From Nitzschia sp. pyKryTriq1 (taxonomy: Eukaryota > Bacillariophyta > Bacillariophyceae > Bacillariales > Bacillariaceae): DNA of 64,000 bases. Both the position numbers and the translations under genes were made by a program. Where the stretch lies: NCBI GenBank assembly GCA_956465555.1, contig OY101118.1, forward strand, positions 992,001 to 1,056,000, read 5' to 3'. The notes under the pieces were generated by a model. The model was not told the origin of the DNA. It worked only from the letters and a program-made list of their open reading frames with translations, and did no database searches. Below are positions 1-10,700 of this stretch, piece by piece. Position 1 is the stretch's first letter, and every line of letters begins with the position of its first letter.

Positions 1-324
1 CGAAAACACAAATCTGATACAAGTGAGGGCCGACAGAAAGACAGAGAGCACCGAAGGTCTCACACTAGCCGAGATGGCCATTCAAGTAGTCGAAGATCGT
101 CCTGGCAGGGCGACGGGAGTCGGAAGGAGAGCACGCGTCGCAACGAATCACCATCATCTGATGGCCGACGCTCGAGCCAGTATGACAAAGCCTTTTCCAA
201 GGTCGGATGGAAAAAGAATACTGAGGATGATTTCCCTGGTAGGCCTGAATTTGCAAAGAAACGAAAGTCAAGTGGCACATTCGAACGATGGGAAGCCCCA
301 GGCGAGTTTAGCTTCAAAAAGTAG
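1..324 (+). CDS. C-terminal part of an RS-rich, probably nuclear protein (5' end outside window)
   Basis: Frame 1 is open from the first base to TAG at 322-324 and gives 107 residues. The first half is rich in Arg/Ser and Lys/Ser pairs, as in the RS regions of splicing-related nuclear proteins. The second half is less repetitive, with a basic patch (AKKRKS) and an ending that reads FERWEAPGEFSFKK. I do not recognise the family, and the RS composition is the only hint of a nuclear or RNA-processing role. An overlapping ATG-started frame at 23-346 looks like a chance frame because it lacks this composition. The stop codon lies 31 bp from the stop of the convergent gene at 356-1696. Confidence 0.6.
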   Translation, partial: RKHKSDTSEGRQKDREHRRSHTSRDGHSSSRRSSWQGDGSRKESTRRNESPSSDGRRSSQYDKAFSKVGWKKNTEDDFPGRPEFAKKRKSSGTFERWEAPGEFSFKK

Positions 325-355
325 TCCACGAGTCGTCAAAATTTAATCAGATAAT

Positions 356-1696
356 CTAATCGTTAGATTCCGTCAATTTTGGTCGCTTTACATCTCCTAT
401 GATATCCAGCTCGATTCCTGCTTCTCGCTTCAATGATAGTTCTTCCGAGTCACCATTTTCAGCGTGAGTATTGCTTGTTTCCACGAACAATCGAACACCA
501 GTATACCCCGCCTCCTGGGATGGATCCCACTGGATACGGAGATTCCCTCCCGCTGGCGCTTGTTGTCGTATCGCGGTCACGGGCATGTGTGCCTCAATAA
601 ACTCCTTTGAATCGCAGTCTCCCATAGGCCATGTGAACGTTTGGTGCTGTGGTTGTGTCGCGTCGGAGGACGACATTCTTTGATGATTCGTGGTATTATC
701 AGTAGTAGCAAACTCCAGCCGCTGCCTCGTACCTTCATCCTTCCCACTCATTTTGTCAATCATGGTATCGGGAAAGGGTTGAATGTCAAATGGTTTGTAG
801 TTCAGCCAAACGTTGACCAAAAATGTAACTCGACGATGACGTCGTTTCAATAGTTTGAGTTGTCGTTCGTGTGTTTCTATATCCACGTCACTACTAATGG
901 GCGGAAGCTCCTGTTGTTTTTCCCAAACTCCCGGTTCCATGAGATCCATAGGTGCCGCATGAAGATATCGACCATCAAAACTCAAATGTTTTCCTGTATA
1001 AGGCCAACTCACAAAGCCTTCCACTGCGTGTGGTGAAATCCATTCTCCCGTCAGATTGTGAACTCGATGATTCAGGGCTATTGTAGGAGCGCCCAAATCG
1101 GTCAAATATGTGACAGTTGACAGATGCGGGTGAATGTAGGTCGTTCCTCCCGTCAGCAATCTCAAATCTTCATCTTTGTCCCAGTGAAAAGAAATCCCCG
1201 TTCGAGACAATTCGTCCGGCTGATCGTCGTGCATGGAATACCGGCCCGTCCCTTCCGGCGAAGGCCGAATTTGGGCCCACCACTCGGCTCCCGAACACGA
1301 AACATCATAGTCCATCGTAGAGGGGACATGATGATGAAAGATGTCAAGTGCCAATTGTTCCAGCTGACAGCGAGGTTTCATTCCTGTCGCCGGTACCCAA
1401 AAGGTTCGTGGCATGAGACCCGAATCGGAAATTTGACAATCAAACAGGAGATCGTCTAGCCATTGTTGATGAGTCGTCGTCGTTGTCCTCCTCCTCCTCG
1501 TTGATTCTTCTTCTTCATTCGAGGAAGGGAAGGGCGACAGGGATGGTGCCAAGCTCGTAAGGATTGTATTGGACTCGTACTCCAATGTGGCGACATTTTT
1601 TGGATCCTCGTCCGATGATCCATCTTCTTCTTTGGTAGGTGGGGGCTTGGACGTTCTCCCATGTTCATCCAAGCGAAAGTTCAACTCAATTTCCAT
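356..1696 (-). CDS. 2OG-Fe(II) oxygenase-like protein, 446 aa
   Basis: Intronless frame starting at ATG 1694-1696. The first ~90 residues are low-complexity, acidic and Ser/Thr-rich. The core carries features of the 2-oxoglutarate/Fe(II) dioxygenase fold: an H-x-D pair in FHWDKDEDL, a distal histidine in GRYLHAAP, and an arginine in RRVTFLVNVWLN that could bind 2-oxoglutarate. These follow the usual order. No signal peptide or membrane segment is visible, so a cytosolic or nuclear location is likely. The substrate cannot be inferred. It is one of three unrelated-looking 2OG oxygenase genes in the window (see 11113-11982 and 33053-34423). The call rests on motif order, not on close similarity to a named enzyme. 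Confidence 0.65.
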   Translation of the reverse strand: MEIELNFRLDEHGRTSKPPPTKEEDGSSDEDPKNVATLEYESNTILTSLAPSLSPFPSSNEEEESTRRRRTTTTTHQQWLDDLLFDCQISDSGLMPRTFWVPATGMKPRCQLEQLALDIFHHHVPSTMDYDVSCSGAEWWAQIRPSPEGTGRYSMHDDQPDELSRTGISFHWDKDEDLRLLTGGTTYIHPHLSTVTYLTDLGAPTIALNHRVHNLTGEWISPHAVEGFVSWPYTGKHLSFDGRYLHAAPMDLMEPGVWEKQQELPPISSDVDIETHERQLKLLKRRHRRVTFLVNVWLNYKPFDIQPFPDTMIDKMSGKDEGTRQRLEFATTDNTTNHQRMSSSDATQPQHQTFTWPMGDCDSKEFIEAHMPVTAIRQQAPAGGNLRIQWDPSQEAGYTGVRLFVETSNTHAENGDSEELSLKREAGIELDIIGDVKRPKLTESND

Positions 1697-3189
1697 TGTT
1701 AGCTTGTTGTTGCTTCTTCTATTATAAAAAACGCCAAGGCTCTGAGAGCCGTACTGTATTTCTCTTGTAATTTATGCTATATTTTATGGGTGTGGGGGTG
1801 CTGTGTTGAAATCGGCAGTCTGTCTCGAATGAATAATGACATTGGACTAGTCCAAGTAGTCATCGGTAGCACCGGCCCGCACAATGATGAGTACCCTGCT
1901 AGCTATTAGTATAGCTGGCTGGCTCGATTAGCGAGCCTCAGATCACTGTATCAGCTATGGTCGGGCACAAGGCTCAACCATCATCTAAAGCCATAGTTTT
2001 GTATTGTTCTCCTTCAACAGTATAATCAATTCGGTTTATTCAGACCCAAGTCTAACCAGTTGAACTACTACAGTGCACTAGTTACAAATATCACCAGTTT
2101 GACGCAGAACGTGGAGGAACACTTGAAGAGGAAAGACGGTAGGCTCCCAACAAAATGTGTGACGCCATTCAGCTCCGGATATCGCACTGAACAGGACGTG
2201 TCAGCGGAGCTCGGACCAGATGGTCATCGCTTCTACCAAGAGATGATAGGAGTTTTGAGATGGGCAGTCATCATTCTCGCCACTTTTCTTGGGGTTCGAT
2301 TTTTCCACGCCCATGAACTCCTTCATGTCCTTGGATTGACCCTGTTGATTGGCTTCTTTCGACGTATTCCATCTTTGTGTTTCTGCCTTTCAGGCAGTAC
2401 GAAGAAAGTCTGGATTTAAAAGATTTCCAATATCTTTACTGCAAGAATAATCTCTTAACAATATAGGTGAGATGAATGCCCAACATTTCCTCGCAGCAAT
2501 AAATGAAGCTGCTGAGAGAGATAAAACAAGGCAAGCGAGCAAGGAGAGTAATGAGTCGCTGGCCTTAGCATTGTTGGTTGTTGTTTGTTGGTTGTCTCAT
2601 CTCATCGCATCTCATGTCTTGTGTCTGTGTACGTATGATAGGGTAATTTGCATGTACTACTCATACCCATTATAGTACCTAGTTCACATGTCTACTTACT
2701 TACAGTAGAAGCAGATACAGAGAATACATATGCCCTTTCAAAATTCTTCGAGGTTTCCAAAATTTCAGAATTCGTCGCCGGCCCATTCCCCCATCAGATG
2801 ATTTGAGAGATGATAGAGAGAGAACCATACCGGTAACAGATCTCCTGCCCAAAAGGCGACCTCTAAAGGTAGACAGGGTGTCGTTACCGGTACTATTGTA
2901 CAGTACCGGTACTGTACCGGTACGTACATACCTGGTACCGGCACTGGGCGGCCGCGTAGACTACTCGTAGTCTGTGGTTCGTGGTTCCCCCTCGCGATCA
3001 GATGGTTTGTTTGTTCTGTTGTGATGGATGTCCATGTTGGAGACAAAATACTGTAATAATGAAACAAACTAGTTCGCCAGAAACCAGAAAGACACACAAG
3101 AAAAAGCAACTACCATTGTGTTAGAGGAGTCGTCGTCTACTGTCTGTATTTTATCAACAAGTCCATCTTCCATCTGCAAAGCATTGACA
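1697..3189. other. Intergenic region with copia fossil and TACCGGTA cluster
   Basis: About 1.5 kb between the divergently transcribed oxygenase and K+ channel genes. It holds the copia fragment at about 2055-2420. It also holds a dense cluster of TACCGGTA/TACAGTAC palindromes at 2828-2945, just upstream of the channel gene. The rest (1700-2050, 2430-2800) shows no gene I can support. Confidence 0.6.
2055..2420 (+). mobile_element. Ty1/copia (CoDi-like) retrotransposon fossil, RT to RNase H linker fragment
   Basis: About 75 residues match the stretch of copia polyproteins just after the reverse transcriptase core. The recognisable run includes NVEEHLK, LPTKCVTPFSSGYR and FYQEMIGVLRWAV, a pattern typical of diatom CoDi elements. 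No gag, integrase or LTR was found nearby, so only a small internal piece remains and the element is broken. The loss of everything else suggests it is old, but age cannot be measured without relatives. Confidence 0.7.
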
Positions 3190-4804
3190 ATGGTGGCCCT
3201 CCTAAACTTCTGGCCGTTTTCCTTGGGAGTGGTCGTTTTGACTTTGAATTTTCAGGGGCCGAAAGCGTTCTCGTTCCGGCACGTTGGCCATGCTTCCATC
3301 CAGCAGTCTGCAAAGATCCATTCTTCTCGTATCCATGTCCATAACAATTTCGATCCTTCCATGCATTCCACCTTGGAGGATGAGCACCAATCCAAATCTT
3401 CAGAGTCGTCGTCGTCGTCAGCTCACCACATCAGTTCTCCGACCGCCAACACTACACATGCGATAGAAGTGCTGGGAAAAGAAACCACCAACGTTCATGT
3501 AGTGACGGATGTCGTGGCGGATCACCACACTTCGCCACCACCGAACCACCAACAAACGATTGCGAAGAAAGAACCCGAGGAACCAATACCCCGACGACCT
3601 CTGGTTCGCTTGATCGATAACATCTGGTTCATCTTATGCACACCCTTCCCAGACTTGCGTAAATTGTCCCGCAAGCGAGAGAACGATTCCAAGTTTGTCG
3701 CTTCGATTCGCTTGCGAGATGGATTTGCCGCCGTCTTGGCCTACCTTGCGCTGGGTGTGGTGTCCTACCGATACATCTTTGAAAAGTGGTCCTTCATCGA
3801 TTCCCTCTATTTTACATGCTGCACCTTTGCGACCATTGGGTACGGCGATGTTGTAGCAAAAACCGTGGCGGGAAAGTTCTTTTCGTGCATCTTTGGGATT
3901 TCCGGTATTGCCTTATTGGGGGCCGCCGTGGCGAGGATTGGATCCCGTCTCGTGCAAGCCGAAATTGATGCTGTCAAAACAGCACGGCAGCAAAGTCAAC
4001 GCCGGATTCTCCAGGTGTACGACAGAATGCCAAAGGCAGTTCTAAAGATGCGACGAGCGAGTCACAAGAACCATAACAGAGTCATGCACGAAGCTAGAGA
4101 ACTACTGGCCTCCATCCCACATCCGCAATTCCCGCCGTTTCTAACGACGTTTTGGAAGGCGGCACGGTATATTATTCAGTCACTTACAGTTGTGGCTCTT
4201 GGTGGGCTCGTGATTGGATATTTGGAGGGCTGGAAGTGGTACGATTCGATTTACTATGGTCTTATTACTGGTACGTCAAAGGGTACAGGTCGTTGGATTG
4301 ATTCATGCAGCCATGCAGAGTTTTGTGCCTCGCGACATGTCACTCACACAAAATCTTTACAAACTACTGTATCTTGTGGTATGTATACATGCGAATTATA
4401 AAGCCTCTACTATTGGACTTGGAGATTTCGCTCCACAAACCAAGGCTGGTCGCCTGGCGGCTGTTGTATTCATTCCAATGAGTGTTGCGGCGGCGGGAGA
4501 GATTCTCGCGAGTGTAGGACTTGCCGTGGTGGAGAGAAGGCAAAAGAATCTATTTCACTCACAATTGAATAAAGGATTGACGATGGAAACGTTGAAAAGC
4601 ATGGACTCGAACGACGATGGAAAGGTCGTTCGGGAGGAGTACGTCTCGTACATGCTCATGGAAATGGGACTTGTCACGAAAGAAGAACTGGAGGAATTGT
4701 GGGATCAGTTCGAACGGCTGGATGCCACAAAGTCGGGGCATCTCGACCATGATGACCTTGTCCTTATGGCAAAACTAAGAGGTGCTGGACTGGTAGAATC
4801 CTGA
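3190..4804 (+). CDS. TPK: Two-pore K+ channel (TPK type) with EF hands and a plastid-type leader, 493 aa
   Basis: Two exons, 3190-4270 and 4404-4804, are joined across a 133 bp GT-AG intron that interrupts the second pore. The protein has two K+ selectivity filters, TIGYGD (about residue 216) and TIGLGD (about 363), each flanked by hydrophobic helices, as in plant TPK/KCO channels. Two C-terminal EF-hand loops follow (DSNDDGKVVREE and DATKSGHLDHDD), so calcium gating is likely. The frame is open upstream without ATG to 3118, and ATG 3190 is the first methionine. It starts a hydrophobic leader ending PKA-FSF, which resembles a signal peptide with an ASAFAP-type motif. Plastid delivery, perhaps to thylakoids, is therefore an inference. 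The gene is convergent with ZEP. Confidence 0.88.
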
Positions 4805-4988
4805 GTTGTTTACGGGTACATAGGTCCTTTCCGAATGAGAGAGTCTATCGTGATGATGCAATCTCGGATTTAGAAGAGTAGAGTGACAAGCTAAAGAGTA
4901 CTTTTACTCATTGGATCTAGTTTTGTTCGAATGTTAGCTGTAGTTATGTGTGATTGACCCTGTATTGGTGAATGGGCGTCCATGAGGT

Positions 4989-6841
4989 CTAGTCTTTGCG
5001 CGCTGCAAGCACGGTCTCGGGCTGCTCCGCTTTCTTGAAGAATGATGGGCCTGACTCGAACTTGAATCCGTCTTCAGATGCGCGCTCAAACGCCTCCTCG
5101 GCTGATTCTTTGTGAGTGACCTGCCATCGCTCATCCAGAGCATTGGCAATATCATCCATGCGGCCAGATGGGTAGTAGGAATATAGGAATGCGAATTGCA
5201 GCGGGAAGATCACGTACTGCAAGATAGGTTTCCAGAAGAAAGTAAGGTAGCTCTTCCATGATTTTCCAAGATTGTCATGTGGACTCCACGGCGTGTCAAA
5301 TGCATTGATAATCAGGTCACTCGCTAATCGACTCAAGAATTGCACAGCACTGGCACGCACAATCCGAGCACGGTAAAATTCCTGGAGCGAGTCGGGGATC
5401 TTTTCCGCATTCTTGGTGGCTGCCAGGGTCTCTGTCAGCACATACGCGTCCTCAATGGCCTGGCACCCGCCTTGTCCAAGATTGGGCATCATAGCATGCA
5501 CAGCATCTCCGATTAAGACAACATTTCCGTCTGCCCAGCTTCGGAAGAATTCAGGGGAACGATCGTACAAGTCGCGCTGCTCTACCGAGTCGGGTGAAGT
5601 GGCATCAAGGACAGTCATGACCTCGTCAGACCAGCCTTCATGCAATGATTTGATGTATTGGACGAGATTTTCCTCGGGATCAGCCTGAGCATCTCTCACC
5701 GACCCTCCCCACCCACTTGGTGCTTTCTTGCTGCCCGGGGGGAAAGCAAAAAAGGCATACCACTGAATACGACCACCGCCGACATCGCTCGTCACAAAGT
5801 AGCGCTGAGGTCCAATGTACACTTTGTACCCAGTTTCATAGTAGTCAGCGGTCTTAAGAATAGTCTCGCCTGCAAATACTGTATACCCAGAGTATTTGCA
5901 TCCCTGTCGGACCTTCTGATTTTTGCTAGTCGACTTGATTCCTCCTTCATTGTACATTTGATTCCGAACTGCAGACCAAATACCATCAGAGCCAACCAAC
6001 ACATCGGCTTCTACACTAGTTCCATCAGCCAGTGTCACGGAAACACCTTCACCGTTTCCAAGATTTTCGTAGGCTGTCACAGGATTTCCATTGACGATGA
6101 AGTCCTTCTTCAAGGCCTTGCATTCGTCGATCAAAATCTCCTGAAGATCGGGTCGGTCGATAACACCAGTGTAAGGCAGACCGAACAAGTCGGCGCATTC
6201 CTTGAGCGGGAACTTGACAAACCAGTCAGCAGGCGCATCAGGATTCCATAGATAGTCCAAGGAATCATCAGTCATTCGAAAGCTTCCATCCGCCCGCAGA
6301 CCTGCATTCGAAGTGAAAAGGGTGAGCACTTGATGCCCAGAAGAAAATGATTCGAGCGTCCCATGATGCAGTACCTACCATCCTTGATACCACAAGTGCG
6401 AGTCCCTGTGAATGTGAACTTTTCCATAACTCTATCAAAAAGTTTGTCATCGATTTCTTTGAGAACAGAAAGGGCGTTGGAGGCGAACTGAATAGGCCCG
6501 CCAAATCGAGCAAAGGCGGATGTTTTCTCGTACACTGTTACATCAAAACCCTTCTTCAACATGCAGAGCGCCGCTGTTAAGCCTCCGACTCCACCTCCTG
6601 CGATAGCAACTTTGATAGGGCGACCGGGTCGAGCAGGAATACCTAGCAAATCCGAGTCTTTTGACGCCGCCGTTGCAAAGCCATTGATTTCATCGTTGGC
6701 CATCTTTAGAACCGAAATTGGAGCTTCCTCGGTCCCCGAATGAATATTTCGTTGCTGTACAATAACCGAGGGCTGCAACATGAAGGCTCCCACGGTGGAA
6801 GCGGTGGCAATCGCCACGAGGCTGGACCCTACAAACTTCAT
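4989..6841 (-). CDS. ZEP: Zeaxanthin epoxidase, plastid-targeted, 591 aa
   Basis: Exons 6841-6379 and 6301-4989 are joined across a 77 bp GT-AG intron. The enzyme is an FAD monooxygenase that epoxidises zeaxanthin, via antheraxanthin, to violaxanthin; in diatoms this activity also serves diadinoxanthin cycling and fucoxanthin synthesis. Visible motifs are the FAD-binding AGGGVGGLTAALCM (about residues 80-95), LVGSDGIWSAVR, and the second FAD contact LIGDAVHAMMPNLGQGG. The N-terminus is a hydrophobic signal ending VGAF, an ASAFAP-type cleavage motif followed by a Ser/Thr-rich transit region. A hydrophobic stretch near the C-terminus (YVIFPLQFAFLYSYY) may associate with the membrane. The FHA domain of plant ZEPs is absent. 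Diatoms have several ZEP paralogues and I cannot say which this is. Confidence 0.93.
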
Positions 6842-8181
6842 TGTCGTTCAAATGATGTTCCAGCTGTATTTGTGGGCTCGTCGCTCTTCGGCAGAAAAAC
6901 CATGGGATACGTACTGGTTCCACTTTTCTTTACCGTTGCTTGGCGGTTGGCGGTGCACAAGTACTTCGATAATTATCGGTATGCTGCGAGATGTCGCGAA
7001 GTTGAAGTCTAAAGTACCTGCTGGTGCTGTAGTTTGTGTCGTTTTGTCGGCGGGAGATACTCGTAGAAAACGGAAGGACCCGGATGATGCAACGTACTTT
7101 TCATTTCGCAGGGTTTCGCGCGCACGCTCGCGTCGTGTCCAGTCAGCCGGATCGAACAAAGAGGAATCCCGAAAATAGGAATCTTGAAAGAAGACAAGAT
7201 CAATTTCCCTGGTTTTACATACAGTATTGTTTTCATGGTATTTTTACAGTACTTTGAGTCCGATGGATCGGAACTATGAGAAACATACAAGTGGCACCAT
7301 CCCACTAACACTGCAACTCCACATAAACTGGATGATAGATGGAATCCGGACCACCCAGAATTTCCTTGACAGATGGTTTATGTCCCAATTTCTCTTGCAA
7401 CTTAGAATGCCTTCTGCTTCGCTCTCCCATGCAAAGCTCGCCATAGGTTTACAGTGATCAGCTTGACAGCGGGCACTGGTAGTAGGAATAAACTATTGTG
7501 CAATACACACGGTCTACGCGACTTGTACGAACCATAGTCTGCTTGTCGGTAGATAATGTCCTGAGATAGGAAGTTCCTACCGCAAAAGAAGTGGGACAAG
7601 ACAATAAGCGCTCTACACTGGATGAGGGATGTCTTGGATTCAAAAGAAGGAGCATTCCCGTGGGTGAATGCTTTGAGGCTTGAGTCCGACATTCTCCAAA
7701 GCCCAAGCACGGCACAAGGCCTTACCGTGGACAGCAAGTACAACAAGATTGGCGCGGGACCCACAAGGCGGGCCAGCAATATGCTCTGCCAAGGGATAAT
7801 ATGCCATACCACCAGCGTACTAGAATTGCGGAAGAAAAGGCGAGACTGAAAGGGGTTCGATGAATGGATAGCTAGAATACGCGACATCCTAACACTATGT
7901 ACTAAAGTAAGTCTCGATATATCGTATCTCGCGAAGAACGGCCATGTGCACTGTGCGAAATACCGCGCATGACCGGAGTGACGTTTGCCGAATCTTTTTT
8001 ACTCGTACTCGTACTTCACCGGTCGCGAAGACGATGACCATGGACCATGGCATCGAGATCGTGAAGATCGACGACCGACCACCGACCACCGACCTCAATC
8101 GATTTGTAGCTTGCAGTTCAACAAAATACAGCAGCAAGACTTGTGGTACTGTCTGTAGCTGCCTCTTTCATCTAGCTGACC
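6842..8181. other. Divergent intergenic region, 1.34 kb
   Basis: This separates two divergently transcribed plastid genes, ZEP and the CSP41-like epimerase, and must hold both promoters. Open frames of 75-161 codons occur on both strands (for example 7402-7887 minus), but none shows a recognisable motif. Tandem GACCGACCACC-like repeats lie at 8072-8094, shortly before the ATG at 8182. Confidence 0.5.
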
Positions 8182-9460
8182 ATGGATTTCATCAGAGCAT
8201 TCACTTTCGCCCTTGTGCTTGTCACAGGCGTGGGCGCATTCGCTCCTGCTAACAAGTTGAAGAGCAATAATGTGAGAAGCACCTCCAATCTACAAATGAG
8301 CGCCGCTTTGATTGTTCAAAACAAGGGTGGTGGCCATGGTGAGCTTGGTAAGTTCCCTGGGATTAATTTTTCTATAGCACTTGCACTACGACAACTAATC
8401 AATTCTTCCGACTTTCACTGAAGGCTATCAGTTGGCGAAAAAGCTTTCGACGCACCCAAAGATTTCCTCCATTACTATTCTTCAGGACGATGCATGCAAT
8501 GACTCCAAAGAGCCTTTCAAGTCTTATGGAACTGATCTTCCCGATGTCAAAGTTATTAAAGCTCCGCTCGGGGATGAATCCATGACTGCTGATTCCTTGA
8601 AATCTCTCCTAGGCGGAGAATCGTTTGAGTATGTTTGGGACAATGCTTCCAAAGGACCCGTCGGGGCTGGAAAAGCGGTCTGTGATTGTGCAAAGGAATG
8701 GGATGTCAAGTTATTTACGTATGTGTCGTCTGGGGGTATCTACCAGCCGGATGAATCTACCGTCTTTCCCATGCCAGAGACCACTCCGATCAAGGCGTCT
8801 GCTGGCCAAGCCAAATTCGACGCCTATGCCGTGGAACTTGGTCTTCCCCTAGTATCCTTCCGACCTCAATACATTTACGGTCCAAAGTCCAACAAATATG
8901 ACTATATTGATTGGTATTTTGATCGCCTACTCCGTGAGCTTCCCCTTCCGATCCCTGAAGACGGTACTCAAAAGGTTTCGTTGACGAATTCCGAGGACGT
9001 TGCAGAGCTGTTGTCGGCACCATTGGAGAATGAAGAAGCCGCCATCAAACAACGATTTTTCAACTGTGGGACAGACCAACTTTATAGCTACGACGAAGTT
9101 GCCTACATGTGCGCCGAAGCTGCTGGTATTCCCAAGGACAAGGTTATGATTGAGCACTACGACAGCAAACTCTTTGGAAAGGCGTATTTCCCATTTCGAC
9201 TCACAAACTTTTACGTCGCCCCTGACACGGCCAAAGAAAAGCTAGGATACGGTGGTGCCAAGAAAAGTCTCAAAGATGATCTCAAGTGGTACTATGAAGG
9301 ATGGGTCGCGCGAGGAGGTACTGATAAATACATTGAGCTGGTGAAGGACTGGGAAATCACTGTTGGAAGCAAGACCAGTATGGACCCGGGCTCTATCTAC
9401 GATAAATGGGACCCGATACCACTCGATACGTCTGAAGTCCAGGAGCTCAAAATGGAGTAA
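8182..9460 (+). CDS. CSP41-like NAD-epimerase-fold protein, plastid-targeted, 400 aa
   Basis: Exons 8182-8347 and 8424-9460 flank a 76 bp GT-AG intron; the join restores the loop KGGGHGELGYQLAKKL. Similarity is to chloroplast stem-loop-binding proteins CSP41a/b, atypical SDRs that bind and cleave chloroplast RNAs and associate with plastid ribosomes and transcription. Supporting motifs are YVSSGGIYQP, SFRPQYIYGP, WYFDRLLRELPLPIP and FNCGTDQLYSYDEVA. The leader ends VGAFAPA, an almost canonical ASAFAP site, so plastid import is well supported. The usual SDR YxxxK pair is not obvious, as in CSP41 proteins. The stop is 31 bp from that of the convergent phosphoesterase gene. An ordinary sugar-nucleotide epimerase role is less likely. 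Confidence 0.87.
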
Positions 9461-9491
9461 TTGAAATTGTAATTTTTTGCTCTAGCTAGAT

Positions 9492-10700
9492 TTACGTCGA
9501 TAAGGTCTGTTCAATATGCTCAAAATCATAGGTCGCTGATTCGCAGTTCCCGAATCCTCGAACGACCAACCGGTCACTGTAGACATCCACCATGGCGTAG
9601 GTTCGCTCTGGTCTATTTTCTAGGGCTGCTTCAAAGACACGAAAATGAATTCCACTTTCAGGGTCTCGACCGTAGCCACCCTTGTGCGCGTGCCCACAGA
9701 AGCTTGCCACAACCACATCTGAGAATTCTCGAAGGATGGCAAGTACTTCTTCGTAGTTCCAAATGAGACATACCGGAGAGGATGACTCTGGAAGGATAGG
9801 ATTGTGAGACAAAATGATAACCTTTTGTTTTTCCCGTCGAGCTTGGTTCAGGGTTTTCTTGAGCCATTTGAGCTGCAAAACGCCGACCGATCCATTGAAT
9901 CCGACAAAACGCCGTTCATTGCCTTCCAAGCCGGCTGGGGAATTCATGTTTTGATCAAAATTTGGATTGTTTTTTCTCAAAATCTCGGTTGCTTCTTTTC
10001 GTTTCTGGGAGGATATCTCGCATCGTTGCATTATGGCAACGTCGTATCCATCGAGAACGACAAACCGAACATTGTCATGAGTGTGGTCGTAGTATCCCAC
10101 TAAGTCACCACATGGCTCCTTGGTAAATTGTATTCCAAGTCGCTTCTGTAGTTCTTGCCGATTCAGATTGTACAAGCAATGGTTTCCGTACGTATGCAGA
10201 ATTCGACCCTGCCGGTAGGCTGCAATCGCGTTCATGACATGATCGAGAGAATAATGCCCGGGGTCCTCGCCGTCCGGAGCGGGTTCACCTCCATGGAGGG
10301 CAATATCCTGACATTTTCCATCGATAGTATCCCCGAGATTTATCACCAGATCAACTTTGTCTTCCTCGAAATGCCGAAAGGCGTGCCCTGCGACCTCCAG
10401 GGCGTGGCGATAGAATCGAGGCGTCCCCGTGAAAGATGTTCCGTCGGGTATCGGGGCGTACTGGATGTCCGCAATGACACCCATTGTGAATTGTGGTGAG
10501 GAAGCAGCCTCGTCTTTCTTTTCTTCATTGCTGTCCGCAACGTCATGATGATGGATCGTCATGATTTTAGTATTTTTGTTCAGTGGCGACGGGAGGAGGA
10601 ACGATGCACCAAGAGGGGGAAACGACGACAACCACGCAAAGATGCACACCAAGACAAACTCAGATCTCGTTCGCCCATGTATTCGAAATCGATTTTTCAT
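9492..10700 (-). CDS. ADPRM: ADPRM-like metallophosphoesterase with N-terminal signal, 402 aa
   Basis: A single exon. The core follows the Mn-dependent ADP-ribose/CDP-alcohol diphosphatase family: metal-binding GVIADIQYAP (about residue 74), VINLGDTIDG, YGNHCLYNL, then VIILSHNPI and SFCGHAHKGG. These are the five blocks of a calcineurin-like phosphoesterase. Animal and plant ADPRM proteins hydrolyse ADP-ribose and CDP-choline and are cytosolic. Here an extra N-terminus of about 70 residues contains a hydrophobic stretch (EFVLVCIFAWLSSFPPLGAS) that looks like a signal peptide or anchor, so the secretory route or the plastid is possible. Length without the extension is close to the family norm. 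Substrate specificity is inferred only. Confidence 0.85.
   Translation of the reverse strand: MKNRFRIHGRTRSEFVLVCIFAWLSSFPPLGASFLLPSPLNKNTKIMTIHHHDVADSNEEKKDEAASSPQFTMGVIADIQYAPIPDGTSFTGTPRFYRHALEVAGHAFRHFEEDKVDLVINLGDTIDGKCQDIALHGGEPAPDGEDPGHYSLDHVMNAIAAYRQGRILHTYGNHCLYNLNRQELQKRLGIQFTKEPCGDLVGYYDHTHDNVRFVVLDGYDVAIMQRCEISSQKRKEATEILRKNNPNFDQNMNSPAGLEGNERRFVGFNGSVGVLQLKWLKKTLNQARREKQKVIILSHNPILPESSSPVCLIWNYEEVLAILREFSDVVVASFCGHAHKGGYGRDPESGIHFRVFEAALENRPERTYAMVDVYSDRLVVRGFGNCESATYDFEHIEQTLST

Noticed and set aside
2472-2675. 67-codon frame after the copia fossil
   Set aside because: I could not match it to retroelement proteins or any other family.
5658-6251. 197-codon plus-strand frame inside ZEP
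   Set aside because: It lies antisense to a well-supported enzyme and shows no family features.
7402-7887. 161-codon minus-strand frame in the ZEP/CSP41-like spacer
   Set aside because: No domain, signal or codon pattern supports it, and it lies in a likely double promoter.
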